A stretch of DNA of 64,000 nt from Scortum barcoo (GCA_023238725.1 CM041545.1:18567501-18631500), one strand, 5' to 3'. Shown: positions 33,801-45,800, numbered from the stretch's first letter. Made by a program: numbers and translations. Notes: generated by a model from the sequence alone, not told the origin.

Positions 33801-35715
33801 CCAAATGAAAAGACATAGCGAGCCCTGTGTCGGCTTTTGAAGTGAATTCACTCATGCAAAGGGTGACTGTAAATGACTGTCACCCCTGCAGTGTGCACCC
33901 CATGCCCTGAAGCCAGAGGGATTTCACCGGCATCCAGCCGAGGACTGCGCTGGCGCGGCCTCAATGACCTCTAGTCTCCAGGCAACTGCCTCGGAGAAGA
34001 AGAGTGGTGTGTTTTGGAAGTTTCAGAAGTCACAAGTGAAAAGGGACCCCAACCAGCTGGAGGCCCCCTGGTAACCAAAGTAATTGTTTGCTGTGTTAGA
34101 TGGCGGAAAAAACATGTTGCATATTCTTTCACACATGAGCGGGCTCGTTACAAATCAGAGACACTCTGTCAGCTTCAGGACAATTAATTCAGATTTGACA
34201 TTCAATTCATGTGACTGAAATATCATCATTATCCTACACATCTATCATCAATAAAATGTGTTTTTATCAAATGTTCCTCTTTCAAAATAAATTATTTTTA
34301 TGACTGACATGTGAAACCTGACTCACTGTAAACATACGTACTGACGATCCCTTTAACCTAAAACCAGCAAAGTGAATGTCACAACATACATTTACTCTGA
34401 TACTGTACTTAAGTACATTTGAGCTACTTGTATTTCACTCGAGTACATCCATTTTCATCTGCTTTACACTTCTACTCTACAGCATTTCAGTGACAAACAC
34501 TTGTTTGACAGCTGTAATTAGTACAATACTTTAAAGATCAATATTTTACACACAAAACATAAAGTATTAACAACTCATAAATCATGATCCATGATCAACA
34601 AAAACATGATAAAAACAGTTGAATGAACCTTAATGTATTAGTAGTATTAGTAGTAATTATGAATATAGGATATTTGTTATAGTGGAGTATTTTTATATTG
34701 TTAATTTCTTCCACCAGTACATAAAATTTTATAAACATTACTTGAGAGTAAAGGGGATTTGTTCTAGCCGTGACTACAATGCACTTTTTACTTTTGCCAA
34801 GATTAAACACATGGAAAGAAAAGAGAAAATAAATACAGAGTGGTCCAAATTTTCCCCCTCAAATACAGTCTGACTATGACAGGCTGAGTGATTTTACAGT
34901 AACGTCTCATGGAGGCGCCGCCTGAGTCTGATACAGCTGCTCTGCACTGATCGATCACAACTGTGTGTGTCGGGGAAACATTAAGAGCATCTTCAGGTGA
35001 GAGCTGTTCATCAGGGCTCAGCAAAATGGTGCAAAATTCAAGTGCATTTAAAACACTCAGTATTTTCTACACTCATGGAGTATTTGCATTTTATGCTACT
35101 TTCTACTTCTGCTTCACTACAGTTTTGAGGGAAATATTTTACTTTTTATCTCTCTACATTTATTTGACAGCTTTACTTAACAGTTATTTTAAAGCTCAAG
35201 ATTTAGCATGCAGAACGTGATCATGTGAGGCTTTAAAATGTGATGTATTGCTCACTTTTATTGCCTTCAGTCCTTTTCTTACTGGTTTGGTAAGTAAAAA
35301 TGTAAATACAGGTATTTTACTTAAAGTGTGGTAGCTCCAACACTGACTGACTGTTGCATTTTAACAAACCTTCTTTGTAGCAGCAACAGATAATTAACAC
35401 TTACTTAATAGTTACTTCATTGTGCATTTCTTTTGCTTGTAGCCTTCAGTTAATCCTACATCATTGAGATCTACATCCTCACACAGTGATCTGAGTCTGG
35501 GGGGGCTCTGGGTGTTGGTCAATGTAAACCAGCAAGGCAATGCAAAAGACATATAAATCCAGAGGAGGTAAAAAGAAATGCACTGTACCAGCTTTACAGG
35601 GATCTTTGTAGTCGATTGCATCATCGAGGTAGGTTAAATTAGAGTCCTCAAACTCCCAATCAGCCGCCAGAGAGACGCGCAGCCCGCACAGCAGCAGCAG
35701 GACTGTTGGAACCAT
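21157..35715 (-). CDS. bmp1: bmp1 (BMP1/tolloid procollagen C-proteinase), complete
   Basis: A secreted zinc metalloproteinase that cleaves procollagen C-propeptides, chordin and lysyl oxidase precursors. It is complete in 20 exons, 971 aa (human BMP1-3 is 986). Order: signal peptide, prodomain, astacin protease, CUB1, CUB2, EGF1, CUB3, EGF2, CUB4, CUB5. Exons (minus): 35715-35589, 31664-31554, 31458-31309, 31174-31057, 29662-29484, 29370-29265, 28168-28044, 27857-27742, 27324-27222, 27080-26964, 26825-26680, 25582-25387, 25296-25171, 23936-23776, 23643-23463, 22784-22659, 22289-22162, 22062-21849, 21633-21383, 21291-21157. BMP1 rather than TLL1/TLL2 is favoured by AFLGDIALDEDDL, AATSRPERVWPDG and a C-terminus ending TSTKFQDTLHASK. 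Which teleost paralogue (bmp1a or bmp1b) is unknown. All phases close. Confidence 0.95.
24785..25055 (+). repeat. family D repeat copy 1 (bmp1 intron)
   Basis: This diverged copy has 'gaaatatgcttattta', 'gctgaatatgaagctac', 'tggctgtaagcttag' and 'acagagccaggct', which also appear at 37471-37735 and 38001-38250. It resembles a fish repeat in which 'gcttagcttagcataaa' and 'aaacagctagcctggctctgt' are typical. No coding capacity is seen. Confidence 0.5.
25806..26590. repeat. family A repeat copy (bmp1 intron 11)
   Basis: It begins 'gcggtggtggaaaataacta' and ends near 'cttcatccacctctga', with 'tactccactataattcagac', 'gacttttacttgtaaaag' and 'taagtacttttattttgtaa' inside. The two ends are roughly inverted, as in a MITE, and it is extended by AT-rich filler. 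Confidence 0.6.
28044..31458 (-). CDS. bmp1: bmp1 astacin catalytic domain (exons 3-7)
   Basis: The domain spans residues 106 to about 305. The zinc site HELGHVIGFWHE is at 198-209, with His198, His202 and His208 as ligands and Glu199 as general base. The vicinal cysteine cluster CGCCSYVG, typical of tolloids, is at 168-175. The Met-turn SIMHY is at 253-257 with Tyr257. Residue 252 is Gly where human BMP1, TLL1 and TLL2 have Asp (YDFDSIMHY). All residues needed for catalysis are present, so the protease is predicted active. Confidence 0.93.
28420..29150. other. bmp1 intron 6 noncoding stretch, possibly conserved
   Basis: Unlike neighbouring introns, this is GC-balanced, free of simple repeats, and dense in non-repetitive words (for example around 28440-28660 and 29080-29160). 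No exon fits it. It is a candidate regulatory block by appearance only. Confidence 0.25.
29982..30290 (+). repeat. family C repeat copy 1 (bmp1 intron 4)
   Basis: It begins 'tagctctgttttggtctc', with 'catctggctctttaag', 'attcaccag' and 'taactttgtctgtct' following. The same order occurs reverse-complemented at 43345-43476 in antxr1 intron 10. It is an interspersed element of unnamed family. Confidence 0.6.
30511..30780 (+). repeat. family B repeat copy 1 (bmp1 intron 4)
   Basis: It is co-linear with 45422-45697 on the same strand. Shared blocks are 'tttctaatag t-attcttaatg', a 'ctga...ctctcctcc' core, 'gcaa-gtagt' and the ending 'gctttaa'. Identity is moderate with small gaps. No reading frame is shared. 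Confidence 0.6.
31309..35715 (-). CDS. bmp1: bmp1 signal peptide and prodomain (exons 1-3)
   Basis: The start at 35715 gives MVPTVLLLLCGLRVSLAA, a clear signal peptide ending near residue 18, followed by an acidic segment and the conserved KDPCKA. Exon 2 carries AFLGDIALDEDDL, the cysteine-switch-proximal part of the prodomain. Exon 3 carries two basic clusters, RVRRKR (88-93) and RWRR (102-105). RWRR directly precedes AATSRPERVW, so it matches the furin site that frees the mature astacin domain. Intron 1 spans nearly 4 kb (31665-35588) and holds the family A copies at 34.4 and 35.1 kb, but no exon. Confidence 0.92.
32214..32281 (+). repeat. family E LINE/SINE-tail-like fragment
   Basis: 'ttattgtgaagcactttg ... 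gatgctatataaataaac' followed by 'ttacttactta' is the familiar look of a fish retroelement 3' end with its short tandem tail. It is inverted relative to 12841-12908. Confidence 0.55.
33840..34080. other. bmp1 intron 1 noncoding block, GC-rich
   Basis: This is a GC-richer, non-repetitive island inside a 3.9-kb AT-rich intron, with no acceptable exon. It could be an intronic regulatory element. Confidence 0.2.
34386..34718. repeat. family A repeat copy (bmp1 intron 1)
   Basis: 'gatactgtacttaagtac', 'tttacacttctactctac', 'tgacagctgtaattag' and the terminal 'atttcttccaccagt' identify it. The end corresponds to the 'tccaccactg' end of other copies. Confidence 0.65.
35060..35345. repeat. family A repeat copy (bmp1 intron 1)
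   Basis: 'tattttatgctactttc', 'gaaatattttacttttta', 'catttatttgacagcttta' and the terminal 'gtggtagctccaacactg' identify it. It is one of two copies in this intron. Confidence 0.65.
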
Positions 35716-36277
35716 GACTGCTGATCCAACGCACGCAGGAGGTGAAGTCAATGAGCTGCTGGGTGAGTGCAGGAAGAGCAAAGAGAAGAAGAAGAAAAAT
35801 AAGGAAAAGAAATAGAAAAAAGTTCCTCGACAGCAGGCGGTGAGTTTTTTTTTTTTTTGGAAACAGCAGCGCAGTTTTCTCACGTCTCCATTGCGCCGCA
35901 GTGAGCCGACCGAGAGCGCAGCGCAGCACACACGCATCGGTGTGTGTGCAGCCGGAGAGGTGCTTCACCTGCAGCCACACATCCATACATGATGAGAGAG
36001 GGAGTGTTCAAATGGTCCACATCCATACATGGTCTTTGTGTTTTCATGGAAGTTAAGTTTTGGTTCTTAATAAAACTATCAGGATCATTTTGGAAGAAAC
36101 AGCACATTTAAAAAAAAAGTAAATTCAGTGCAGTTTCATATTTTGACTTTTATTCCAGAAAATATTCAGACTCTTATTGAGACTGCTGCTTCAGGGACCT
36201 TCTCGGTTGATGATCATTTTATGACCTGATGCAACACAAACACACACCATTATCTCCCACAGTAAGAAACACTGACT

Positions 36278-36940
36278 CATGAGTACATTTATTCTGTACT
36301 TAGTTGGAAATTCAAGGTACTTTACTTTAGTATGTTTTATGCTACTTTATATTTCCACTTCTTTACATTTCAGGAGCAATTTTTGTACTTTTTACTCCAC
36401 TACATTTACTTCACTACACTACATTTAGATTTTTTATAAAATGAAAATATTTCACAACCTTCCTGTCCTGTGAAAACTATTCATCTCAAAACTTGGTGAT
36501 TTTTAATGTTTCTGACAAACTGAAGGATGAAAGGGTCTCTTGTGGGTCTCCTAAACTACATAAAACAAACAAACACAAACAAAAAAAATCGCCCTTTGAT
36601 TAGCTGTAAAAAGCGTCACCACAAAGCTGCAAACAGGCATTTCTTCTGACTTTTTTGAGGAACGTGGTTCTCACAGGACAGTGAAATTATAAACATATGT
36701 TGATCTTATAGACCATGATGCATTGCTGCAGATTAACCTACCCGATAGTGTATAAAGTAGTTAAAATGAACTCAACCTGAAACATAATGCAGCAGTTACA
36801 TTAATCTAGAAACATCAGGTATAATAAAACAATGAGTAGTTTGTTGATCATACTTTTACTTTATTAAGGTTTTGCTTGTAGTAGAGCATTTACAAAGTGA
36901 GATATCAGATAAATAAATTGAGTACTTCTTTCACCGCTGT
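36278..36940. repeat. family A repeat copy (intergenic)
   Basis: It starts 'tgagtacatttattctgtac' and contains 'tttatgctactttatatttc' and 'tttactccactacattta'. It ends 'gagtacttctttcaccgctg'. Both ends match the other copies. Confidence 0.6.
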
Positions 36941-37470
36941 TCATTAAATGCAGGAGCTGACTGAAGAGCAGAGATAAAAGAATAATTCAACAGAGGAAAG
37001 GATCCACTTACTGAGTGTGATGAGTTTATCGTCGCCCCCAGCTGCTCCCCCTGCTCATCCATCCATCTGTGCACCATATTTAAACCTCAATCTAAAAGTC
37101 TGCATTCAGTTTTCCCTCTTAAATTTAGCAAAGCGTCGACGTTTACGAGAGAGAAATAGTGTTTTCTGCTCTTCGTCTGAGCTGCTTTGCCTCCACTCGG
37201 TGCCACGCAGCGATGGCGAGAGAAGATTCGGCCTCCTCTATGAACAGCTTTTTTATGTTGGCACGGACAGAAAGGACCACTGCCATGATTTTGTTTTTGT
37301 TTTTGGGTGAAAGGCCCAACTCCCGTCACTTCAGTTTAGCTGGTATGCCATTGAAGGATCTCTCTGTATTGCAGCGGCCCCCCTGTGGTCATAAATGTTA
37401 GTCTGTTGAGCTAAAAATGAGCTGAAACTAAAGGCAAAACACATCAAAACATATCATGACCATCTGAAGG

Positions 37471-37735
37471 TTTTGAAGGAGTAGAGTGGCATTTTGGGAA
37501 CTACACGGATTAACTTTTTTTTGCTGTGAGCGAGATGAGAAATTGATACCACTCTCTCTTATATCTGTCAGTTAAGACTGAAAAGATGCAGCCTCTTTCT
37601 TTAGCTCTTTCCAAAGGTGAGAAAATGTCTTACTAATTAACACGTTATGTTTCCTTGGTTTAATCTGTTCAAAAATCTGGGTATAAAAATGACCAGTTTT
37701 GACTTTTAGACAGAGTCAGGCTAGTTGTTTCCCCC
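37471..37735 (+). repeat. family D repeat copy 2 (intergenic)
   Basis: It shows 'gtggcattttgggaactac', 'gagatgagaaattgatacca', 'actaattaacacgttatgtt' and 'gtttaatctgttcaaaaa' in order. This is the most complete 3' half of the three copies. Confidence 0.6.
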
Positions 37736-38000
37736 TGTTTCTTGTCTTTATGCAGGAAAAACAAAAGTGACACTGATTTGGAGCTGAGGGGCAGCGGGGA
37801 GGGCCAGCAGCAGACGAGAGGTGATTGGGAGATGAGCGACAGGTGTGGTGCAGACTGAGGACACCTTGTGGACAGGTGAGGAATAACATACAGGAAAACC
37901 CGAGAAGTCTTGTGAGAGGAGAAGAATTTTCTTTGCTGAACTGAAAGTCCAACCCTGCAGAGATGAATTATGTAGAATGACTAAAAGGAGCACAAAGGTT

Positions 38001-38250
38001 TAAGGAAAAGTTCGACATTGTAGTTTCTTGCAGAGGGACAGAAGAGAAGATCGATCACTCTTATATTTGTACATTAAGTATGAAACTGGAGCTTTTAGCA
38101 TAGCTTAGCATAAACGCTGGAAACGAGGAAACAGCTAGCCTGGCTCTGTTAAAGTTAACAGAATCCACCTAAAAGGACCTCAGTTATACTCACTTATCTA
38201 TTAAATCTTATAACACTTGACTATTAATTCAATATTTCCCATCTTCAACC
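38001..38250 (+). repeat. family D repeat copy 3 (intergenic)
   Basis: It contains 'gaagatcgatcactc', 'tatgaaactggagc', 'tagcatagcttagcataaac' and 'aacagctagcctggctctgt' in the same order as copy 2, which it follows by 265 bp in the same orientation. It is the best 5' half. Confidence 0.65.
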
Positions 38251-39019
38251 TTTAACGTTTGTTTATTTCTTACAGAAAAATTCTGCAGATGTAGTTTAGG
38301 GTCTTAAATGAATTCAAATTATTTCTGATTTTATGACCCAGCTTTTGTTATTCCCCTCTCCTCTAGTATCCAATCCACTTCGATTTTTAGTATCTTCCAC
38401 GTGTGTATAAAATCCTGTGTAGCATTTCTTCTCAATTTTGAAATGCGAAGTTTTCACTGTGTTTTACATCAAAAAGTCATTTTGTTTTCACTGAAACAAA
38501 ATAATTTATTTTAAATGCAGATAAACTCAATCATGTTTCAAACAGCATGGTGCATGAGTTTACCACTGAGTGGCACTGATGAGTCAGGTGTAGATTTGAG
38601 TAAACCTGCAAGAAAAGTGAAAGGGTAAAAAAAAAATTAAGACAAATATGTGAGCAAAGCCGCAGGGTCATTCAGACAAACAGATTAAAGAAACACAGTA
38701 AATCACAGAGACTTTTTTATTCTGTGGATGTGATCTCATGCTGCTGTGTGCTCAGATGACTTAGTGTGGAGAGAGAGAGAGGGAGAGGAGAAGACTTCAA
38801 GACAGCTTCACTCCTCCTCTGCCAGCACACATCTGCAGCTGAGGAGATGGGACACTGATCCAGAGAGGGGCGTTTAATGCCTTGGAGATTGGTCTGCACG
38901 GCATGGCTGTCTTCATCGGTGTGCTGTGAGAGGCAAAGTGGACGAAAACATCCACCTGGAGAGTATTTATGTGTACCTTCTCTTTGGCTGAGCTGATGCT
39001 TTCTCTTAAACTTGGAGTG

Positions 39020-42000
39020 ATGTCCCAGCGCTGGTGCAGGCAGGTCCTGCTCGGCGTGGAGGTGGGCATGCTGGTGGCGGTCCTGGTGGCCGGCAGCACG
39101 GGACAGATCCACGACAGGAGGGAGGCAGGGTCGTCCTGCTACGGGGGATTTGACCTATACTTTGTTTTGGACAAGTGAGTGCTCCCGCTGTTGCTTCACC
39201 GCAGAGCAGGACTTTCTAATATTTGGTGCATGACTCATGTGAGATTTGTTTGAAGACACAGGTGCAAACATCATTCAAGATGAACTCCAGAAGCAATAAG
39301 TGGCTACGTGCATGAAAAATATGTGCCACTGTTACACAACTAGCAAATCATAGCTTTTTGATTATAAGTATTGGTCTCTTATGTGTCTGTCTTGCTGTGT
39401 AAAATGGAAACAGGACAGATTTCAGGCTCAGTGGAAACAAAAGGAATCATGTGAGTGACTTGGCACACGTGGATGTAACGTATGTTTTATTTTGAAATGT
39501 CATCTGTCCAGTTCTTCCTGCTTAAGGTGGCATGTTAGAGAGGTCTGATAAAGGTTAAAGGTTCAAAAAGGTGCAAGAAAGAGAAAAACTCATTCAATTA
39601 TCAGATCTGAGGATGTCTTCAGGTCCATTTTATGGTTCCATCATTTTACACTTGTTGAATTTGAGTAACCAATAAACAGTATTAAGGACAACAAAGGATT
39701 ATTTCATCATTGATTGATATGCAGATTATTTTCTCAGTTTACAGATTAGTGTTTTTTCCTACAAAATGTCTTTAAAGGTCTTTAAATGTCTTCGATCTTC
39801 CAAAAAGTGCAGCTCCTCACACTGCAGAAGCTGGAACCAGAGCATGGTTTGCACTTTTGCTTGAAAATCACTTAAATAATAAACTAATGAGCAAAATATT
39901 TGTAGATAAATTCTCATTCAACCTACAAATCAAATAGCTGACCTCTTATTTTTCAGCTCTCTTTGCCTGTGCAGGGTCAGTTTATTTACCAAACTCAGGA
40001 GCAGATGTCCAGAGACTCGACTGCCGGGTGAGCGCAGACATAAGGAACACATTACGCTGTCCATTAAACTGACATGAAGCTCCCGAGCGGTCATGCCAAG
40101 TCATGTGACCGCGTGTTGTTGTTGTTCAGTAGGTCATATTAATGTTCCTCCTGGCGACTCGCTTTTTTGGAAACATTTTTGAAAAGCACTACCCATGTTA
40201 GTTGCTTTTCTCAACAGTCACAAGAACTTAAAGGTGGTGACAGAAAGTGTGTTTATGCAGAGATATCTTCATCTGCAAAGCATTGATGCGTTCAGCTTCA
40301 GTGATTAAGTGCACTGCAGGGATTTCTGTTGTCAAAGCGTGGCCACGTTTCACAGACGGGAGCCCACATCTCGTCCCGACTTCAGCTCGCTCTCCGCTTC
40401 AGTCTGCAGAACCCTTTCTCCATTAGAGCCAGATGTTCCAAAGATCCCGAGTATTTGGCTGTCTCTGCGCCGGGACTCACATCACAGGATAAATGAAAAC
40501 ATAAGGGAGGGAGAAGAAGAAGAATAAGAAGAAGAAGAAGAAGAGAGGCAGTGCAGCGTGAGAAGAGGCTGCAGAGGTTGTGCATATTTGCCTCGCAGTT
40601 CTCTTTAATTGCTGACGTCCACATTAAAAGCTCTGCGTTTGTTCTCCTGATCCTTTTGTGGAGTTTGCACCTGTTTTCGAAATCAAAGGACCAAACACGA
40701 AGCTGAGCTCGTCCGAGAAAGTGACGTGGCACTTTCGGCTTTTGTTTGGCATAGTGAAAATAATTATCAGTTGCAGTGATATATTACGTTATAATCCAAA
40801 CATAGCGTGGGAATGATGCAGCCCTCATTGGGTCACACCAATCTCAAAAGCTAATGTAAGCGTTAGAAGGAAATTCCACCTTTTTATGCTCAATCATAAA
40901 TATTTTAACTACATAAAAGTGCAACACTAAATCACTTGAGTACACTTTTAAATGTTTACAGCATGGATTTTATTTTGTTAAAAGTCGTGTACAAGTTCTG
41001 ATTCAATGTTTGTCTTCAACTGTCTCCACAGAGGTCATGAAATTAAACGATGTGCTAAAACCTCATGACATGACATGAAACAGAAAACGAACAGAACAGA
41101 AACAGAAACGAAGGACTGTTTACATTGTTGGATTTTCACGACACAAGAATGTAGTTAATTTCTTCACTCTTCTTCTCAGGTCTGGCAGTGTGCAACACTA
41201 CTGGAATGAGATATTTTACTTTGTTGACCACCTGGCTCACAAGTTTATCAGGTAAATCCACACAGAGGCGTCAGATTTAAAGAGGAGAAAATAATCAAAT
41301 GTATAATGTCTCTTCCTCTTTTTTTTCCAGTCCTCAGCTGCGGATGTCTTTTATTGTATTTTCAACAGAAGGAAGGATCCTCATGCCACTAACAGAAGAC
41401 AGGTACACACAGCCTTACTCAGACATTAATGGTTTTATCTGCAATGAATTTAAACCTCATTTCATTTCCATCAACGTACATTTATTTTCTCTAATTTGTC
41501 AGAGAGAAAATTCGGGTCGGACTGGAGGAGCTACGCATGGTTCAGCCAGGTGGAGACACCTACATGCACAGAGGTTTTCAAAGAGTAAGCCATCTGTTAA
41601 ATCAATAGGAAACTGATTGGCATTCCCCAACAATATGGCATCTATGTTTTTTTTAATGAGGCCCATTTAAATTTATGGCCACTGACGCCTTAAAACTTCT
41701 CCCGCAGGCCAGCGAGCAAATATACTACGGGACTGGAGATGGTGAGCAGAAGTTTTTCCTTTTTAACACTTAATCACTCTTTTTACTTGTAAATTTGATC
41801 CGTTCATCTGAACTTGAGTCCAACATGTGGAGGAGTCATCATGTGAAGAAAGAAACAACAACAAAAACACAGCTGCCCCTCACATCACATGACAATTATG
41901 TTCAAAATATGATTTCCAAATGGCTCACACAATCCTTATTATGAACAAGAATGATTTTGTGTCATTATTACAACAAATATTTTCCCTTCTGGCTCTGACT

Positions 42001-42845
42001 CGCAGGTTACAGGACAGCCAGCGTTATCATCGCCCTGACAGATGGAGAGCTGAGAGAAAATCAGTTTGACCTCGCGCAACGAGAGGTGACATGAACCCGA
42101 AAGGCTTTATGAAGACTGAAATAATGATGCCTGATGTAACTTCATCATCATCGTATAGTAATGCATCATAATGAATATTTTCCCCTCAATCTGTCACGTG
42201 AAAATAGAATAAAATTAGAGAACTTAAAGGGTAAATCCACCACAGGATGTTGCTGCATTGCCGTCTTTAGGTTTAAAACATCCTGGCTTTAGTGTTTTAA
42301 TATTTTCCAGCAGCTGTCAAAGGAAAAACATTAGCAGCAACATCACTGACGGAGGCGTGGACACAAGCGGAAAAAACTTTCAAGTCTTCTCATTGTGATT
42401 TAGTGAGCTTGTTTGTTTGTTTGTCTGTTTAATGTCTACATCAGGCCAGCAGAGCGCGCCAATTGGGTGCCACCGTGTACTGTGTGGGAGTAAAAGACTT
42501 CAATGAAACTCAGGTAAACCGATCCATACAGCCAGTAAACCAGATAAATGAATCAATCACTTCAAGAACAACACATATAAAATGATTCTATCGTGTTTCT
42601 TGACAGCTTTCAACGATAGCGGACAGTAAGGACCATGTCTTCCCAGTGAACGACGGATTTGAGGCGCTGCAGGGGGTCATTGACTCGGTACAAAAGACAC
42701 AAGGATGATGCTTCAAAGCCACATCATATTACTGAACCTATGGGCCTTTAATTAAGCTTTTTATATTATTATTTTCCATTTCAGATCCTGAAGAGATCAT
42801 GCATTGAAATTCTGGCTGTAGAGCCCTCCAGCATCTGTGAAGGAG
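39020..42845 (+). CDS. antxr1: antxr1 signal peptide and vWA/MIDAS domain (exons 1-9)
   Basis: The signal peptide has its hydrophobic core at residues 9-25. The vWA domain runs from about residue 41 to 235. The metal-ion-dependent adhesion site is complete: D51-x-S53-x-S55 (DKSGS), Thr119 (GGDTYMH) and Asp151 (ALTDGE). Each is one position later than in human ANTXR1. Exons 2 and 3 are both 72 nt. The ligand-binding face is therefore predicted functional. Confidence 0.95.
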
Positions 42846-45800
42846 GTAAAAAAAAAAAACACATAAACCTGTATATTACACTGTAAAAACACCTGTGTTA
42901 TTTATGTTGCACCGTAGTTTGGATAAAATACTTCACTTTCAAGTTACATACAAATGTGATATTAAGATTTACTTCCTGGTTCTGCCTGTGTTTGTTCAAA
43001 AATACACCTGCTGTGAGGAAAAATGATATAAATGGTCCATTTAATCCCACTTCAGAATCTTTCCAGGTGGTAGTCAGAGGAAACGGTTACCTTCACGCCC
43101 GAGACGTCCAGAAAGTTCTCTGCAGCTTTCGCATCAACGACACAGTTACTATGAGTAAGTACATGCTCCGAGGTTTTCATTCACATATATTATTTGTGTG
43201 GCATATTGCACTTTATATGCAATATGCAAATGTATGCATTTTCTTTGGTTTTCTCTGCATTTTAAACTTGCATTGATCCGTATATTTATAGAAACATTGA
43301 TGCATTTTAACATCTTTTATTGTTTTATTTTTTATGGCGCACAGTTTTTCCTGCCCGCTTCAAAACATCAGGCAGACAAAGTTAACAACCAGCTGGTGAA
43401 TGTTTAGCAGCTTAAGAGCCAGATGGTTTTTCTCTGGTGTTCAGTGGAGACCAAAACAGAGCTAAAAGGACTTGAATTAATCAGTTCATCATACACAAGA
43501 CTTTAGATTAATTTTGCTTTGCGCCTGCTGGATGTGTAACAAGGCAAATGTTTGCTCACATGTTCGCCATAACCACAATACAGCCATAATATGTCAAATG
43601 TGAGAGCATCTAGAGAAAACTAAACATCAGTGCAGCTTTAAGTATCTAACTATTTCTTCATTAGAATGCACAATTTAGTCAAACTAATCCAAATTAGTGA
43701 TTATCTTGTGTGGGCCAGATTTTTGAATAGATCATGGTGTGTAAACTTTGATAAGCAAATCAAAGAACTGAAGAGTGCAAATTCTGTACGTTTTGAGAAA
43801 CACAGCTCAACACATCCTCATGTCTGCAAGCTGAATACGAAGCTCCATCCTGCAGCCCGTTTAACATAACGACCGAACAGCTAGCCTGGCCCTGCACGAA
43901 GCCAACATATGGTTTACTGGAGGAGAGCGTGTTGCTATTTTGGTGGTGAATAAAAGCCAAAAGCACAGACGGACGAAGAAGCTGTGAAAGTCATCGTACT
44001 GTATATTACATCATTTCTAGAGGTCAGACAGTTTACATCAGCGTCTACGTTTCCTCATCCTCTGCACTCCACATTAGATTGTGAAGTGACTGACAGAAGA
44101 CAAAGACATCGTAGGTGTGTGAACCCAAACATCTAATAAAATTCAAAGACTATTAATAGACTTAATAGAAAAGCAGTGCTTTTTTTGCACTCTGGGGCCA
44201 TTTACATCACCGTGCCAAGTTTGTTTTGGCCATACAGAGGGCGGGGGGGGTGTGGATGACAGATGCAATCTATGGCTCACAGTGATTTGAATCCCCATCC
44301 TCCCCCAAAAAACCGTCAGCACCGTCAGTCCTCTCCCGCTTTGAGTCGGCTGGTATAACACTCAGCGCTTCTCAGATGTCTGAAGGGGAATGTGGATCTC
44401 ATCAGCCACTCGCGCTGTCTCTGCACACACTAGACACTCGCTTGGCCAGGGTAAATAAACCACAGCCCTCCCTCATTTGCTTCATTTTCCATAAGGAGAG
44501 GAAGTCCAGGAATTTAATAACAAAAAGAGTATTTTTGAGGCTTGATTCTTCTGAAATTTAAGAGACAAATCAAGTTTTTCTTTGCATCAGTTTCACAGCT
44601 AAAGATCCTGACTCATCTTGTAATTAACCTTACTGTATACACTGTGCTCAAACCACATCTTCACACACATCTTCACACACATATCATGGTACAAATTCTC
44701 ACGTTGATCATATTTCCACAGTGAAAAGACCTTTAGTGGTGAGAGATACCTACCTTTTGTGCCCAGCTCCTGTTCTGGAAAAAGAGGGAACGTAAGTGAT
44801 TTTTTTTTTTTTAACTGTTCACAGACTGAAGAGATCGAAACCTAACAATAACTTCATATTCAACATCACAAAAACACTGCACTTCTCATGATAGTGTAAG
44901 CAATCGATAAAGTTTTTCTCTGCACCACAACTTTTGCTAATCAGATCCCTGCAATTATTTTTAGTTTCTAACTGCAGTCAAAATATATTAGCTGAGTAGT
45001 GGCTTTAAATAAGCAGAGTTAGAGGAGGTTTGAGTGTCTGCAAATGATCACATCAGCTCTGATTTTCTCTCCTGCAGGTCTGCCACGCTCCACGTCAGCA
45101 TGAACAACGGCCTGAGCTTCATATCAAGCTCGGTCACAATTACTGCAGTCAGTTGTGTAAGTACAATGTAAAAAAAAAAAAAAAAATGGTGCTATTAAAA
45201 CGCTGAACTTTTCCTCCCGCATACAAGCAGACAAAATAATATTATTATTGTACTACAAGCCAAACAGAGGAAACACCGATCAATGGCTCTTTTGTTCTCA
45301 CATGCATCAGCTGTTTCCTTCATTTTTTCTTTAAAAGTGCTCTACGGAGTTCTGAAAAAGTCTCTGTTTAACACCAAAGCCTCTATATGAGCCACAAAAG
45401 CCAACGAGGCCAACAGCATTTGTTTCTAATAGTTATTCTTAATGCCTGACACCGGCTCAGATTTCTCCACGTCATCGTACAGACTGCAGCGGGGTTTGCT
45501 CTGGTTGAACTCGAGTCTCTTCAGCCGCTGACTGAAGGTTCGTCTTCGGAGCTGCTGCCCGCTCTCCTCCCAGCAAAGTAGTTTAATCACAATGAGGAGT
45601 GAAGCGGAGAGAGCGTGTAACTTGATGTCAGGAGAAACACTCCCAAACTTCCCCAAAATCAACACACAGTGAAAAGTTCAATTGCGCCGCTTTAACGAAA
45701 CTTCCAATTCTCCTGTGAGGTGTTCATTAGTGGCCTTGAAACTGACAAGATAAGATTTGAGTAATAAGTGATAATGATAAGATTTGAAAGTCATCTATAA

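Larger units (their letters stand above)
35716..39019. other. head-to-head intergenic region of bmp1 and antxr1
   Basis: The divergent start codons are 3.3 kb apart. The 270 bp upstream of bmp1 are rich in CpG (35880-35960, gcgccgcagtgagccgaccg), consistent with a promoter. The region also holds a family A copy (36278-36940) and two family D copies (37471-37735 and 38001-38250). No gene was found; the frames at 37017-37400 lack any recognised domain. Confidence 0.5.

Noticed and set aside
38969..39019. Upstream in-frame start for antxr1
   Set aside because: It is possible but adds 17 residues before a good signal peptide; the 39020 ATG gives the family-like length.
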